DNA of 64,000 nucleotides, from the NCBI RefSeq assembly GCF_020564625.1, contig NZ_JAJBZT010000001.1, positions 62,001 through 126,000 of the forward strand, read 5' to 3'. The stretch comes from Leeia speluncae (lineage in GTDB: Bacteria; Pseudomonadota; Gammaproteobacteria; Burkholderiales; Leeiaceae). A program made the position numbers and the translations under genes. Shown in pieces: positions 1 to 9,042 of the stretch. The notes under the pieces were generated by a model. It was not told where the DNA came from. It did not search any database and saw nothing but the letters and a program-made list of their open reading frames with translations. How positions within the stretch are numbered: the stretch's first letter is position 1; every line of letters begins with the position of its first letter.

Positions 1-643
1 GCATTGCTTTTGGGGCAACGTTGGCTGTCACAGAAATCACACCATGACCACCTAGCAACATAAACGGCAGCGCAGTTGCATCATCACCAGTGTACATCGC
101 AAATGTTTCAGGCACACGTGCAATAAGGTCTGTTGCACGCGCTAGATCTGCGGTTGCATCTTTGATACCGATGATGTTTGGAAGTTGAGCTAGACGAACA
201 ACGGTGTCGTTATGAAGATCCGCAACCGTACGACCTGGTACGTTGTATAAAATCACTGGAATGTCTACTGCTTCAACAATCGCCTTGAAGTGCTGATATA
301 GACCTTCTTGGGTAGGTTTGTTGTAGTAAGGTACAACAGATAAGCAGGCACTTGCACCCGCTGATTTCGCTGCTTTTGTCAGTGCAATCGCTTCGTGGGT
401 AGAGTTAGCTCCGGTGCCTGCAATAATTGGAAGGCGACCTTTTGCATGTTCTACTGCAAAACGAATTAGTTCGATATGTTCTTCAACGGTGACAGTTGGT
501 GATTCACCTGTCGTGCCCACAACGACCAAGCCGTCAGACTTCTGTTCGATGTGAAATTCAATCAGTTGGCGGAACGCCTCGAAATCGAGCGAACCGTCTT
601 CGTGCATGGGGGTCACAATTGCAACAAGACTGCCGGTCAGCAT
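1..643 (-). CDS. dapA: 4-hydroxy-tetrahydrodipicolinate synthase, 3' end outside window
   Basis: Condenses pyruvate with aspartate semialdehyde, the first committed step of diaminopimelate/lysine synthesis, in the cytoplasm. Reading from the ATG at 641-643 on the minus strand, about 214 codons are visible and the frame is open to the window edge, so the C-terminus is missing. Visible family marks are the N-terminal [13 protein letters not shown] start, the GTTGESPT loop that binds the pyruvate carboxylate, the YNVPGRT motif carrying the catalytic tyrosine, and the IIGIKDAT motif with the Schiff-base lysine. The ribosome site (GGAAG about 10 nt upstream) is weak. The gene is divergent from the ABC-F gene at 911. 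Confidence 0.95.
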   Translation of the reverse strand, partial: MLTGSLVAIVTPMHEDGSLDFEAFRQLIEFHIEQKSDGLVVVGTTGESPTVTVEEHIELIRFAVEHAKGRLPIIAGTGANSTHEAIALTKAAKSAGASACLSVVPYYNKPTQEGLYQHFKAIVEAVDIPVILYNVPGRTVADLHNDTVVRLAQLPNIIGIKDATADLARATDLIARVPETFAMYTGDDATALPFMLLGGHGVISVTANVAPKAM

Positions 644-819
644 GGTAGAAATCTTCCAGATAAAATTAATAATATTATGGCACTTACCCAGTGTGCATCA
701 AAGTGCGCGAGCGTGTCTCTGTCTCTAAACTGGGTAAACACTAAAAGACCATAGTGTAACCGAATCATATTACAAGAGAAAATACCGTTGTTCACCAAGA
801 GTCTGAATTGCTTGGGTAA

Positions 820-831
820 ATATGCTAGAAT
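820..831 (+). promoter_or_regulatory. Possible extended -10 promoter for the ABC-F gene
   Basis: TGCTAGAAT at 823-831 matches an extended -10 element (TGnTAnAAT) about 80 nt before the TTG start at 911. No good -35 hexamer sits at the usual distance, which an extended -10 promoter can tolerate. The rest of the 644-910 gap, shared with divergent dapA, shows no other gene or clear site. Confidence 0.3.
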
Positions 832-910
832 TTACACATTTGATTAACAGATTCAGGGATTTAAGCAAAAGCTTACACCTGAATGGCAGATTTAATAGAG
901 GAAATTCAAG

Positions 911-2515
911 TTGCTAAGTTCCAATAGCGTAACGATGCAGTTCGGCGCCAAACCACTATTCGAGAAGGTGTCGGTAAAGTTTGGTGACGGTAACCGTTAT
1001 GGTCTGATCGGTGCGAATGGTGCCGGTAAGTCAACTTTTATGAAAATTTTAGGCGGTGATTTGGAGCCTTCTCACGGTAATGTGAGTTTAGATCCGGGTG
1101 AGCGCTTAGGTAAATTGAAGCAGGATCAATTTGCTTACGAAGATTCGCGAGTGCTAGATGTGGTGATGATGGGCCACCTAGAAATGTGGGCAGCTAGAGA
1201 AGAGCGTGATGCGATTTACGCCAATTTAGAAGCCACTGAAGATGACTACATGCGTGCAGCTGAGTTGGAAACGCGCTTCGGTGAAATGGGCGGCTATGAT
1301 GCAGAAGCACGTGCTGGTGCATTGCTAATTGGTGCTGGCATCCCTGAGTCTTTGCATACAGGCCCAATGAGTGAAGTGGCGCCCGGTTTTAAACTACGTG
1401 TCCTGCTAGCTCAAGCGTTGTTCTCTAACCCTGATGTGTTGTTGCTTGACGAACCAACCAACAACTTGGACATCAATACGATTCGTTGGCTAGAAGAAGT
1501 GCTAAATAGCCGTGAGTCGACCATGATTATTATTTCTCACGATCGTCACTTCTTGAACTCTGTGTGTACTCACATTGCTGACTTGGATTATGGTGAAGTT
1601 CGTGTCTATCCTGGTAATTACGACGATTATATGTTGGCGTCTAGTGAAGCACGTGCTCGACTAATTACGGATAACGCAAAAGCAAAAGAGAAAGTGGCTG
1701 AACTGCAGGCATTTGCGGCACGTTTTGCAGCAAACAAATCAAAATCCCGCCAAGCGACTTCTCGTTTGCGTTTAGCGGACAAAATTAAGTCTGAGATGGT
1801 GACAGTGAAGCCTTCTTCACGTCAGAACCCATACATTCGTTTTGAACCAGATGACAAGAATAAACTTCACCGTCAAGCAGTTGAAATGACGAGTGTGTCT
1901 AAGTCTTTTGACAAAGCGTTGTTTAAAGATTTGAATCTGATCGTTGAAGCAGGCCAAAAGATTGCAGTGATTGGCCCTAACGGTGCGGGTAAAACCACAT
2001 TGCTACGTACTTTAGTTGGCGAAGTGGCGCCGGATCATGGTGGCATTAAGTGGGCAGAAAAAGCGCAAGTAGGTTACTTTGCGCAGGATCATGCTGCTGA
2101 CTTTGATACCGATATGAACCTGTACGACTGGATGTATCAGTGGGCACAACCAGGTGATGACGAGCAAGTGATTCGCGGTACGTTAGGTCGTTTGTTGTTC
2201 TCTAGTGACGACACAAAGAAGAGCGCACGTGTGCTTTCTGGTGGTGAAAAGTGCCGTATGTTGTTTGGTAAGTTATTGCTTCAAAAAGATAACGTACTGA
2301 TCATGGATGAACCGACCAACCACTTAGATATGGAATCGATCGAATCATTGAACATGGCATTGGAAATGTTCAAAGGTACATTGATTTTTGTTTCACACGA
2401 TCGTCAGTTTGTTAGCTCATTGGCAACGCAGGTATTGGAACTAGATGGTGAAGGCGGCTACACCCATTATCTTGGTTCTTATGATGATTACTTGCAAAGC
2501 CGTGGTTTAGAGTAA
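911..2515 (+). CDS. ybiT: ABC-F family ATPase, YbiT type
   Basis: Soluble twin-ATPase of the ABC-F family, whose members bind the ribosome E site and influence elongation; the YbiT role itself is poorly defined. It is 534 aa, the family length. Two ATP cassettes are visible: Walker [10 protein letters not shown] near residue 35 and GPNGAGKTT near 355, Walker [12 protein letters not shown] and [11 protein letters not shown]. The second cassette has a standard LSGGEK signature, while the first has the degenerate [10 protein letters not shown] form typical of YbiT. The linker between cassettes is rich in K/R ([12 protein letters not shown]). The start is TTG at 911 with GAGGAAA at about 8 nt; no better ATG exists. 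It is transcribed alone, followed by a stem-loop. Confidence 0.9.
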   Translation: MLSSNSVTMQFGAKPLFEKVSVKFGDGNRYGLIGANGAGKSTFMKILGGDLEPSHGNVSLDPGERLGKLKQDQFAYEDSRVLDVVMMGHLEMWAAREERDAIYANLEATEDDYMRAAELETRFGEMGGYDAEARAGALLIGAGIPESLHTGPMSEVAPGFKLRVLLAQALFSNPDVLLLDEPTNNLDINTIRWLEEVLNSRESTMIIISHDRHFLNSVCTHIADLDYGEVRVYPGNYDDYMLASSEARARLITDNAKAKEKVAELQAFAARFAANKSKSRQATSRLRLADKIKSEMVTVKPSSRQNPYIRFEPDDKNKLHRQAVEMTSVSKSFDKALFKDLNLIVEAGQKIAVIGPNGAGKTTLLRTLVGEVAPDHGGIKWAEKAQVGYFAQDHAADFDTDMNLYDWMYQWAQPGDDEQVIRGTLGRLLFSSDDTKKSARVLSGGEKCRMLFGKLLLQKDNVLIMDEPTNHLDMESIESLNMALEMFKGTLIFVSHDRQFVSSLATQVLELDGEGGYTHYLGSYDDYLQSRGLE

Positions 2516-2525
2516 TAGATGTATT

Positions 2526-2565
2526 TTGCGCTGCTGTTAGTGCGTTTGTATTAACAGTGGCGCAA
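2526..2565. terminator. Stem-loop between convergent genes
   Basis: TTGCGCTGCTGTTA (2526-2539) pairs with TAACAGTGGCGCAA (2552-2565) at 12 of 14 positions. It lies just after the ABC-F stop and before the end of the convergent diguanylate cyclase, the place expected for a shared terminator. There is no strong T-run on the plus side, so efficiency is uncertain. Confidence 0.4.
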
Positions 2566-2585
2566 TTTATGACTGGTGTGTCTCT

Positions 2586-3890
2586 TCATTTTGTTTCGTC
2601 GGCAATGACGCGATCTCTTCCTGTCGCTTTTGCTTTATAAAGCGCTTTGTCGGCTCTCTGCAACAGACTGTTAATATCTCCCTCATCTTGTCCGTTCAGT
2701 ACAGCAACGCCAATACTTACCGTTACTGGTATATCGATATTGAGTACATGTATTGGTGTTTGACGGATTTGCTCACATATCTGCTCGGCAATTTTCTCGG
2801 CAGCTAGTCGCGATGAGTCGGGTAACAGTACCGCGAACTCTTCTCCTCCCATGCGGGCAAGCAGGCAATTTTTACCCAGTAGATTCTGGGTCCTTAGTAC
2901 TATATTTTTGAGTGCTTCGTCACCATATTCGTGTCCGTGCTTATCATTGATGACTTTGAAGTAATCTATATCCATGATTAAGGCTGATAGTGGACTATTT
3001 TTCTCTTGATGTTGGCGAATCAATTGGTCTGCTTGGCTAAAGAAGTAGCGGCGGTTGGCAATCCCCGTTAGTGGGTCAATATGTGCCATTTTTCTGAGCG
3101 CAGCAGCTTGGGCAAGCTGTTCTGTTACATCTAAATAGATATTAACGTGTTTATCTCCAATGGCACGAAAGCGGAATTCAATATTTTTCCGGCTGCCATC
3201 TTTACAACATACCTCCCAAGTTTGTGGCGGCATATCAATGCCTTTTTCGGCTGCCTCTTTCGTGGCACTCAACCAAGTATCGGATACTAGTTTTCTGTAC
3301 TCCGGATCTGGGTAGGCCACTTCCCACCATTCATCTAGGGTCTGCACATCTTGCTCTGGAGTGTAGCCAAAAATGTCGAAAAACTTGTTATTGATGAAGA
3401 GTGTGTCTGCCGCTTGGGTGTTAGCCGACGCTACTTCAATTGCTACTGGCAGCCAGTTAAGAATGGCTTTCGTTTCATCACTCAGCAGGGCCATATCCTT
3501 GGGAGGGGGTGGGAATTCTGCACCGCCTGTTTTATCGATAATAGTGAGTAAAAGATGATCTGGCAGTTCTAGATTGCTGACTCGACCTACTAAAGTGCGA
3601 GTCATGCCGTTTCGTTGGCGAAGGTGAAAGGGAATCCCTGTACCAGGATGTTTGTCATGCGTGTTGTGAATGACAGGTTTGAGTGTGCCCAATGTGTCTG
3701 CATCTAGCAAAGTATCTAGTAAGACATGTTGATGCAGTTGATGATCAAACAAACGGCTCGCAGACTGATTGTACTCAGCAACAACAATTTCTCGCTCATT
3801 AAGGAGATGTAAAACCAGCAATGCCGTGCCAACCTGATGTATCCAGGGGAAATGGTTGGAGTAATCGATTGTTGCATTATCGATTGTCAC
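2586..3890 (-). CDS. PAS domain diguanylate cyclase (GGDEF)
   Basis: Predicted to make cyclic di-GMP from two GTP, controlling motility or surface attachment. The 434-aa protein has an N-terminal variable sensory region (about 1-140), a PAS-like domain (about 145-260; the WEVCCKDGSRKNIEFRFRAI stretch is typical) and a C-terminal GGDEF domain (about 265-430). The active-site signature is MGGEEF near residue 346, so catalytic activity is expected. No RxxD inhibitory site is obvious immediately before it. There are no membrane helices, so it is cytoplasmic. The start at 3890 is a GTG with a weak ribosome site, so the exact N-terminus is uncertain. It stands alone, convergent with the ABC-F gene. 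Confidence 0.88.
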   Translation of the reverse strand: MTIDNATIDYSNHFPWIHQVGTALLVLHLLNEREIVVAEYNQSASRLFDHQLHQHVLLDTLLDADTLGTLKPVIHNTHDKHPGTGIPFHLRQRNGMTRTLVGRVSNLELPDHLLLTIIDKTGGAEFPPPPKDMALLSDETKAILNWLPVAIEVASANTQAADTLFINNKFFDIFGYTPEQDVQTLDEWWEVAYPDPEYRKLVSDTWLSATKEAAEKGIDMPPQTWEVCCKDGSRKNIEFRFRAIGDKHVNIYLDVTEQLAQAAALRKMAHIDPLTGIANRRYFFSQADQLIRQHQEKNSPLSALIMDIDYFKVINDKHGHEYGDEALKNIVLRTQNLLGKNCLLARMGGEEFAVLLPDSSRLAAEKIAEQICEQIRQTPIHVLNIDIPVTVSIGVAVLNGQDEGDINSLLQRADKALYKAKATGRDRVIADETK

Positions 3891-4021
3891 GCGCTGTTCT
3901 GCCTATCAAGCAAAGTAACGGATTAAAGTACCTATCAACAAATTGTTTCCATCATAGCACTTAGTTCAACATTTTGTGGAGTGGGAATATTTCCCACATT
4001 GGTTGATGTATTGACATTACA

Positions 4022-4921
4022 ATGACTGTTATGAATAAAGAATCCTCATCCATTTCCCCTGACCCCGTTTCGCCGCCTCCCTCTCGTATGCTGCGGGCTG
4101 CGGCTTGGGCATTAAGACCACTGGTGAAGTTGTTATTGCACCGCGGAGTGATGTATCCAGAGTTTGCCGAGCAGCTTAAGGCTGTATTTGTAGATGTGGC
4201 TGCGAAAGAGTTTCCGATTCCGGGCAAACGGGATACAGATAGCCGCATCAGTGTGCTTACCGGTATTTACCGGCGTGATGTGAAGCGTATTCGGCAGGAG
4301 CTTGCGAATGATCAAGAGACAGACGTTTCGATTGCAGATGTGAAAGCGACGGAAGAAATGTCATTAAGTGCTCGTGTAGTTGGCCTATGGACCGGACTCC
4401 CCGAATTTACCGATCAATATGGTATGCCAAAGCCGATTGCTCGCCTGGCTAGTAAAGGGGGGCAGATTTCATTTGAGGCGTTGGTTAAACGGGTAAACCG
4501 AGATACCCATGCACGTACGCTACTAGACGAGTGGGTGCGTGTGGGTGCTGCCAGTATCGATGAGCATAATGATGTGCATCTTCATATAGATGCGTTTCTT
4601 TCCGGTAAGTCCTTGGATGAGAAAGCCTTTTACTTACAACATAATGCGCATGATCACCTTGCGGCGCTTACGCATAACTTGACTGGGCAGACACCGGTGA
4701 TGCTGGAGCGTTGCGTGATTTATCGAGGGTTAAGTGAGCCATCGATTCAAATCTTGGCTGCGCTAGCAAGAACCAAAGGAATGCAAGTCCTGCATCAGGT
4801 CAACCAACGTGCGATTGAATTGAAGGAAGTTGATGTCGGAAAAATGGATGCGAATTATCGGTTCAATTTTGGCACGTATTTTTATCATGAGCACAGTAAA
4901 AATGGTGAAAACGATGAGTAG
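4022..4921 (+). CDS. DUF6502 family protein
   Basis: A 299-aa cytoplasmic protein of unknown function that resembles the DUF6502 family. The N-terminal part (LRPLVKLLLHRGVMYPEFAEQLK, then a Tyr-Arg-Arg-Asp-Val motif) looks like a winged-helix-type fold followed by conserved SARVVGLWTGLPEFTD and LLDEWVRVGA segments. No catalytic motif is recognised. Its stop codon overlaps the proposed start of the DUF5666 gene by 8 nt, so the two are probably translationally coupled and may act together. DUF6502 and DUF5666 genes are often neighbours in betaproteobacteria (recalled, not checked). The ATG at 4022 has no strong ribosome site; the ATG at 4031 is an alternative. Confidence 0.72.
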   Translation: MTVMNKESSSISPDPVSPPPSRMLRAAAWALRPLVKLLLHRGVMYPEFAEQLKAVFVDVAAKEFPIPGKRDTDSRISVLTGIYRRDVKRIRQELANDQETDVSIADVKATEEMSLSARVVGLWTGLPEFTDQYGMPKPIARLASKGGQISFEALVKRVNRDTHARTLLDEWVRVGAASIDEHNDVHLHIDAFLSGKSLDEKAFYLQHNAHDHLAALTHNLTGQTPVMLERCVIYRGLSEPSIQILAALARTKGMQVLHQVNQRAIELKEVDVGKMDANYRFNFGTYFYHEHSKNGENDE

Positions 4922-6212
4922 GCTATTTTCTGCTTCATCTTTGCGGATCCTGCCATTCGCTATGGCGGTTAGCATTGGGCTGAAGATCACAACTGCTCAG
5001 GCAAATCCCTGTACTAATCAAGCGCCGGTTGATACGTTGACTGCAATTGCTGACCGCAAGATAGTGACGGATCCGGAAGGCTTGGGAGGAACCGGCGTTA
5101 AAGTCGCTGGTGGAAGTGATCAGCAGAATGAAGGGCCCGAGGGGTTGGGTGGAACGGGTATTGCCGGCATGATTACAGGCTTTGGCAGCATTTGTGTCAA
5201 TGGTATTGAGGTAAATTACGATAGTGCCACACCAATAGAAGTGGATGGCAAATTGGTGAATGCAAGCACGCTAAAAGTCGGGCAACGGGTGGTGATCGAG
5301 GCCTTAGGACTAGGGACAGAGGTAGTTGCTAAACGCGTCTCTATCGAACCTGTTCTTGTTGGCCGAGTGGATACAGTTGCTGCGGATAAGTCGGTCATTA
5401 CTATGCTTGGGCAAACGGTGGTCATGGCAAATCAAAAGCCAATTACCCCTGGGGCGACAGTACGTGTAAGTGGATATTGGGGGCCAGATGGGATTGTATA
5501 TGCCAGTTTACTAGAAGAGGTTACAGATGTAACTGCACTGGTAACGGGCCCGGTGACAGTAACGAATGGGCTTATGCGTGTTGGTAATGTGCCGGTACAA
5601 GGGGTGTCGGCTGCACACAGTGGCACAATCATGAGCGTACATGGCAATTGGTCTGGTGGGGCTTTACAAGCTTCAGGTGCGCGTGAGTCTGCATCAGCTC
5701 AATTGCTTGGGAAGACGGGATTAACTAACTTTGAACTTCAAGGATTGACCCAACTGAAAGATCGTCAAACTTTGAATCTGGCTGGGCAGCAGATTCGTAT
5801 CATGCCAACTACCCGCTTTGTGGGCGTCGAAGACGTGAAGTCTTCTGAGATTCAGCAGGTTCGGGTGAGCGGGCGACTGAAAGACGGACGATTGGTAGCT
5901 GAAACGGTGAAGGTGGAGAGTAAAGCCCTATCCTTTAAAGGTTCCGGAGGCGATAGGCGGAAAACTGCTGCTTGGCTAGAAAGCAAGCAGGAGCAGTCTG
6001 ATGACAGTGCTGGGCGCGATGATGGGGATGATGATCATAGTGGTTCATCATCGTCTTCGGATGATGGTAAAGGGGGGAGTTCCTCAGGTTCTTCTGATGA
6101 CAGCAAGGGGACGAGTTCTTCTGGCTCAAGTGGCTCAAGTGGCTCAAGTGGCTCAAGCGGTAAAGGGTCTGGCGATAGCAAAGGCTCTAAGAGTGGTTCG
6201 TCAAAGTCTTAA
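4914..6212 (+). CDS. DUF5666 domain secreted protein with Ser/Gly/Asp-rich tail
   Basis: A 432-aa exported protein. The start chosen is the ATG at 4914, which overlaps the upstream stop and gives a signal peptide (positively charged N-end, hydrophobic stretch, ATTAQA-like cleavage region before NPC). Upstream ATGs in frame at 4830 and 4902 give less convincing leaders. The mature part has two PEGLGGTG motifs followed by repeated beta-rich segments (VNGIEVNYD, VDGKLV, LKVGQRVVIEA, VRVSGRLKDGRLVAE) typical of DUF5666, an OB-like repeat of unknown role. The last roughly 70 residues are low complexity (S, G, D, K) and include four in-frame 9-bp repeats. It is coupled to the DUF6502 gene and followed by a T-rich terminator. 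Confidence 0.75.
   Translation: MSRLFSASSLRILPFAMAVSIGLKITTAQANPCTNQAPVDTLTAIADRKIVTDPEGLGGTGVKVAGGSDQQNEGPEGLGGTGIAGMITGFGSICVNGIEVNYDSATPIEVDGKLVNASTLKVGQRVVIEALGLGTEVVAKRVSIEPVLVGRVDTVAADKSVITMLGQTVVMANQKPITPGATVRVSGYWGPDGIVYASLLEEVTDVTALVTGPVTVTNGLMRVGNVPVQGVSAAHSGTIMSVHGNWSGGALQASGARESASAQLLGKTGLTNFELQGLTQLKDRQTLNLAGQQIRIMPTTRFVGVEDVKSSEIQQVRVSGRLKDGRLVAETVKVESKALSFKGSGGDRRKTAAWLESKQEQSDDSAGRDDGDDDHSGSSSSSDDGKGGSSSGSSDDSKGTSSSGSSGSSGSSGSSGKGSGDSKGSKSGSSKS
6123..6158 (+). repeat. Four tandem 9-bp repeats in the DUF5666 tail
   Basis: The unit GGCTCAAGT occurs at 6123, 6132, 6141 and, with a final C, at 6150. Each unit adds Gly-Ser-Ser, so copy-number change would alter tail length without shifting the frame. 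Confidence 0.9.
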
Positions 6213-6238
6213 AAAAATTTAATTAACGCTCATCTGGG

Positions 6239-6268
6239 AAAACGATCAGGAATGGTCGTTTTTTTTTA
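6239..6268 (+). terminator. Rho-independent terminator after the DUF5666 gene
   Basis: AACGA (6241-6245) pairs with TCGTT (6256-6260), with an imperfect inner stem, and is followed by a run of eight T. It ends the DUF6502-DUF5666 transcript. Confidence 0.65.
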
Positions 6269-6477
6269 ACTTAAAAATAAATGGTAATTTTTACCATTTT
6301 TATGGTATCGTTAAATTATGTAAAGAAATGTTGTTGATTCACGGTGGATGTTGCAAAAGCTAGCGCTGTGAAATTGATGATAAACAAACGATGCTGGTAG
6401 GGGATAAGGCCGGATAACTGGCTTGCCTCTGCATACTTAGCTATCGGTGAATGAAGCCCACATATGAGGAGATCACA

Positions 6478-6741
6478 ATGAATCAATTACTTGCACTACT
6501 ACTGTCTGTTGTCGTTGCCTCTGCTCCTTTAACCGTTCATGCGTCGGGTACCGATGATGTAACACCGAGCACATCATCGACTACCGAGGTGGAGGTTGAG
6601 CACGGTACAGAAGTTGAATCTGAGCACGGTGCAGAGGCTGAAGGAACGCATCAAACTCGTACTCGCTCAGGTGATAGCACTAGTGATGACAATAAATCAA
6701 AAGCTAGTCGCGACTCAAAGTCTGAATCAGGCAAAAAGTGA
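6478..6741 (+). CDS. Small secreted acidic/Ser-rich protein with frameshifted tail
   Basis: An 87-aa predicted secreted protein. The start ATG at 6478 has GAGGAG at 8 nt and opens a clear signal peptide (MNQLLALLLSVVVASAPLTVHA). The mature part is acidic, with a twofold VEHGTEVE/SEHGAEAE repeat, then Ser/Lys/Asp-rich sequence. It stops at a TGA right after an A5 run at 6733-6737. In the +1 frame the sequence continues without a stop to 6820 as a Ser/Gly/Lys tail ending SSGKGSGKK, which resembles the tail of the neighbouring DUF5666 protein. One A fewer in the run would join the two, so the gene may be truncated by a 1-base insertion. Function unknown; probably part of the DUF6502/DUF5666 cluster. 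Confidence 0.6.
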   Translation: MNQLLALLLSVVVASAPLTVHASGTDDVTPSTSSTTEVEVEHGTEVESEHGAEAEGTHQTRTRSGDSTSDDNKSKASRDSKSESGKK

Positions 6742-6834
6742 AAGCAAAGGTTCTAGCAGTAATTCAGGAAAAGGTAGCTCGGGTGGTGGATCATCAGGCA
6801 AAGGCAGTGGTAAAAAATAATACTGGACGTGTCT

Positions 6835-6878
6835 AATCAAACAGCCCACATCCTATTCGTGGTGTGGGCGGTTTGATT
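6835..6878. terminator. Strong stem-loop between convergent genes
   Basis: A 16-bp arm at 6835-6850 pairs with 6863-6878 at 15 of 16 positions (AATCAAAC...GTTTGATT outer, GCCCACA/TGTGGGC inner). It lies between the small secreted protein and the end of aas and probably serves both strands, although T-runs are weak. Confidence 0.5.
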
Positions 6879-6886
6879 GGGGGAAC

Positions 6887-9040
6887 TTAGGCTGTCAGCG
6901 CCATCTGTTTTAGGGTGACGTAATCGGTTTTACCGGTACCCAACAAAGGAATCGCTTCTAATAATCGAATTTTGCGGGGGACAGATAGTTCTGGAAGTCC
7001 TTGCTGTTGTGCTGTTTGTAGTAGTCGCTCTCGCGTTAAACTTGGGTCTGTCGTAAACAACACCAATGCTTCTCCTTTGGCTGCATCTGGTTGGCTGCTA
7101 GCAGCATGCAGTTTGTCAGGACTAGTTTGTACGGCTAGCTTTTCAACTACTTCTAGCGACACCATTTCTCCTGCAATTTTGGCAAAGCGTTTGACCCGGC
7201 CTGTGATTTTGACAAAACCATCCTCGTCTAGTGCAACGACATCACCAGTATCGTACCAACCTTCGCCCACTTCAGAGAGGGCTGGTTGCAGTTCGCCAGG
7301 TTTTTCAAACTTGTAATACCCCGACATGACATTTGGTCCTTTGACATGCAAAATACCGCCGCTATCAATGCCTGGGACGGGGACTAGTTTGTGTGCTAAT
7401 CCGGGGAGTAATTGGCCAACGGAACCGCTTCTAAACGCCATCGGGGTATTCACGGCAATCACTGGGGCAGTTTCTGTTGCGCCGTAGCCTTCAAAAATCC
7501 GGATGCCAAATTTTTCGAACCAAGTTTCTTTGACTGCTTGCGAGAGTTTCTCTGCACCTGCAACCACAAATCTCATACGGAAGAAATCATAAGGGTGGGC
7601 AAAACGGGCGTAGTTACCAAGGAAGGTGCTGGTGCCAAACAAAATAGTACAGCTACGATCGTATGCTACCTCTGGGATCACGCGATAATGCAGTGGGCTT
7701 GGATATAAGAACAGTCCAACACCGGCAAAAATAGGCAGCAATGTGCCTGCAGTTAAGCCAAACGAATGAAAGATTGGTAATGCATTTAATACTTTGTCTG
7801 TCACAGAGAAATCGACAATCGATCGGATTTGGGCAATGTTAGACAAGATGGCGCGATGAGATAGCGCGACGCCTTTGGGTTTGCCCTCTGAACCCGATGT
7901 GAATAACACAACGGCGATATTGTCAGAAGCCTGTTTAGGTACCGCCTTTGCAGGACACCAACGGGCAAAACCAATCCACCATAGTTTATCTTTTAGTGTT
8001 AGCAGCGCTCGCAAATCTTCCAGATAGCGAATCTGAATATCTTTTAAACCATGAATGACTTTATCTAATTTTGCTTGCTCAACAAAAGCACGGGAAGTGA
8101 TGATGGTGCGAATGGTGGCCGCTGTACAGGCGCTCTGAATGCCGTCTGTGCCGGCGGTAAAATTGAGCATGGCCGGCACGCGACCATTGGCGGTGAGACC
8201 GATTAATAACCCAGCAGTCGGCGCTAGGTTCGGTAGTAATAATCCGACTCGCTCACTTGGTGCTGTAAATTTATTGCTTAAGCGACCAAGCATTAAGGTC
8301 ATTTTTTGCAGGTCGCCATAGCTATATTCAATTTGTTTAATGTCTTCGACCAACTTGCGTTTGCGACCATACAAAGCACTGGCAGAAAGTAGTGATTCAT
8401 ACAGCGTGGTAATTGGCTGCGCAACGAAATTAAGATGCTGCATCAACTTACGCATTTCTTCGCCAGCTTTCCGCCGACGTAGCTTTGCAGATGGGGCATC
8501 AGGCATGGGGAGCTCTGTTGGCGGTAAGAAGGTGAGTGATAGTTGTGGGAACAGAGATTTTGGATGGGTGCCAGGGAGTCTAGAAAAGTAGCTATGCGAT
8601 GCCCCTGTGATTTGGATGGGGCAAAGTGTGGCACCTGTTTTGGCGGCAACAAATGCGGGCCCCTCGTACACCTTCATTAAGTTACCGGTAATGGTGATAC
8701 GACCTTCCGGGAAGATCACAATCGGCTGTCCGCTTTCAACGAGTTTGACAATTTTCTTCATCGCCATCGGCTGTGTTGGATCAACGGCAAGGTAATCCAC
8801 CATCGATAACAACACCTTAAACAAAGGTTGTTTAGAGATGGCGGTATTGACGACGAAAATTGGTTTGATGGGTAAGAAGAGTCCTATCAATAAACCATCC
8901 AGAAATGACTGGTGGTTGGCAATGATCAATAACCGGTCATGATTAAATAAGTGCTGGTGGCCTCGAATCTGCACTCTAAAGAAGACTTTGAAAAAGAACT
9001 TGAGCAGAGGGCGAAGTAAGGTTTGCATCCATGATTTCAT
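6887..9040 (-). CDS. aas: Bifunctional 2-acylglycerophosphoethanolamine acyltransferase / acyl-ACP synthetase
   Basis: Re-acylates lysophospholipids at the inner membrane: an acyl-ACP synthetase domain activates fatty acid on ACP and a PlsC-type acyltransferase domain transfers it to 2-acyl-GPE. It is 717 aa, against 719 in E. coli. The N-terminal acyltransferase shows NHQSFLDG (HX4D) near residue 38 and a FPEGRIT motif near 114. The C-terminal adenylate-forming domain shows VVLFTSGSEGKPKGVALSH, an EGYGATETAP motif, a YDTGDV motif and a C-terminal GKTD lysine. Its start lies 2 nt after the lplT stop, so the two are co-transcribed and probably coupled. This pairing reproduces the lplT-aas operon of enterobacteria, which is strong support for the call. 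Confidence 0.95.
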   Translation of the reverse strand: MKSWMQTLLRPLLKFFFKVFFRVQIRGHQHLFNHDRLLIIANHQSFLDGLLIGLFLPIKPIFVVNTAISKQPLFKVLLSMVDYLAVDPTQPMAMKKIVKLVESGQPIVIFPEGRITITGNLMKVYEGPAFVAAKTGATLCPIQITGASHSYFSRLPGTHPKSLFPQLSLTFLPPTELPMPDAPSAKLRRRKAGEEMRKLMQHLNFVAQPITTLYESLLSASALYGRKRKLVEDIKQIEYSYGDLQKMTLMLGRLSNKFTAPSERVGLLLPNLAPTAGLLIGLTANGRVPAMLNFTAGTDGIQSACTAATIRTIITSRAFVEQAKLDKVIHGLKDIQIRYLEDLRALLTLKDKLWWIGFARWCPAKAVPKQASDNIAVVLFTSGSEGKPKGVALSHRAILSNIAQIRSIVDFSVTDKVLNALPIFHSFGLTAGTLLPIFAGVGLFLYPSPLHYRVIPEVAYDRSCTILFGTSTFLGNYARFAHPYDFFRMRFVVAGAEKLSQAVKETWFEKFGIRIFEGYGATETAPVIAVNTPMAFRSGSVGQLLPGLAHKLVPVPGIDSGGILHVKGPNVMSGYYKFEKPGELQPALSEVGEGWYDTGDVVALDEDGFVKITGRVKRFAKIAGEMVSLEVVEKLAVQTSPDKLHAASSQPDAAKGEALVLFTTDPSLTRERLLQTAQQQGLPELSVPRKIRLLEAIPLLGTGKTDYVTLKQMALTA

Positions 9041-9042
9041 GA

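Noticed and set aside
3961-4248. Minus-strand 95-codon frame opposite the DUF6502 gene
   Set aside because: It lies almost wholly within the coding region of the DUF6502 gene, which has better start context and coding pattern.
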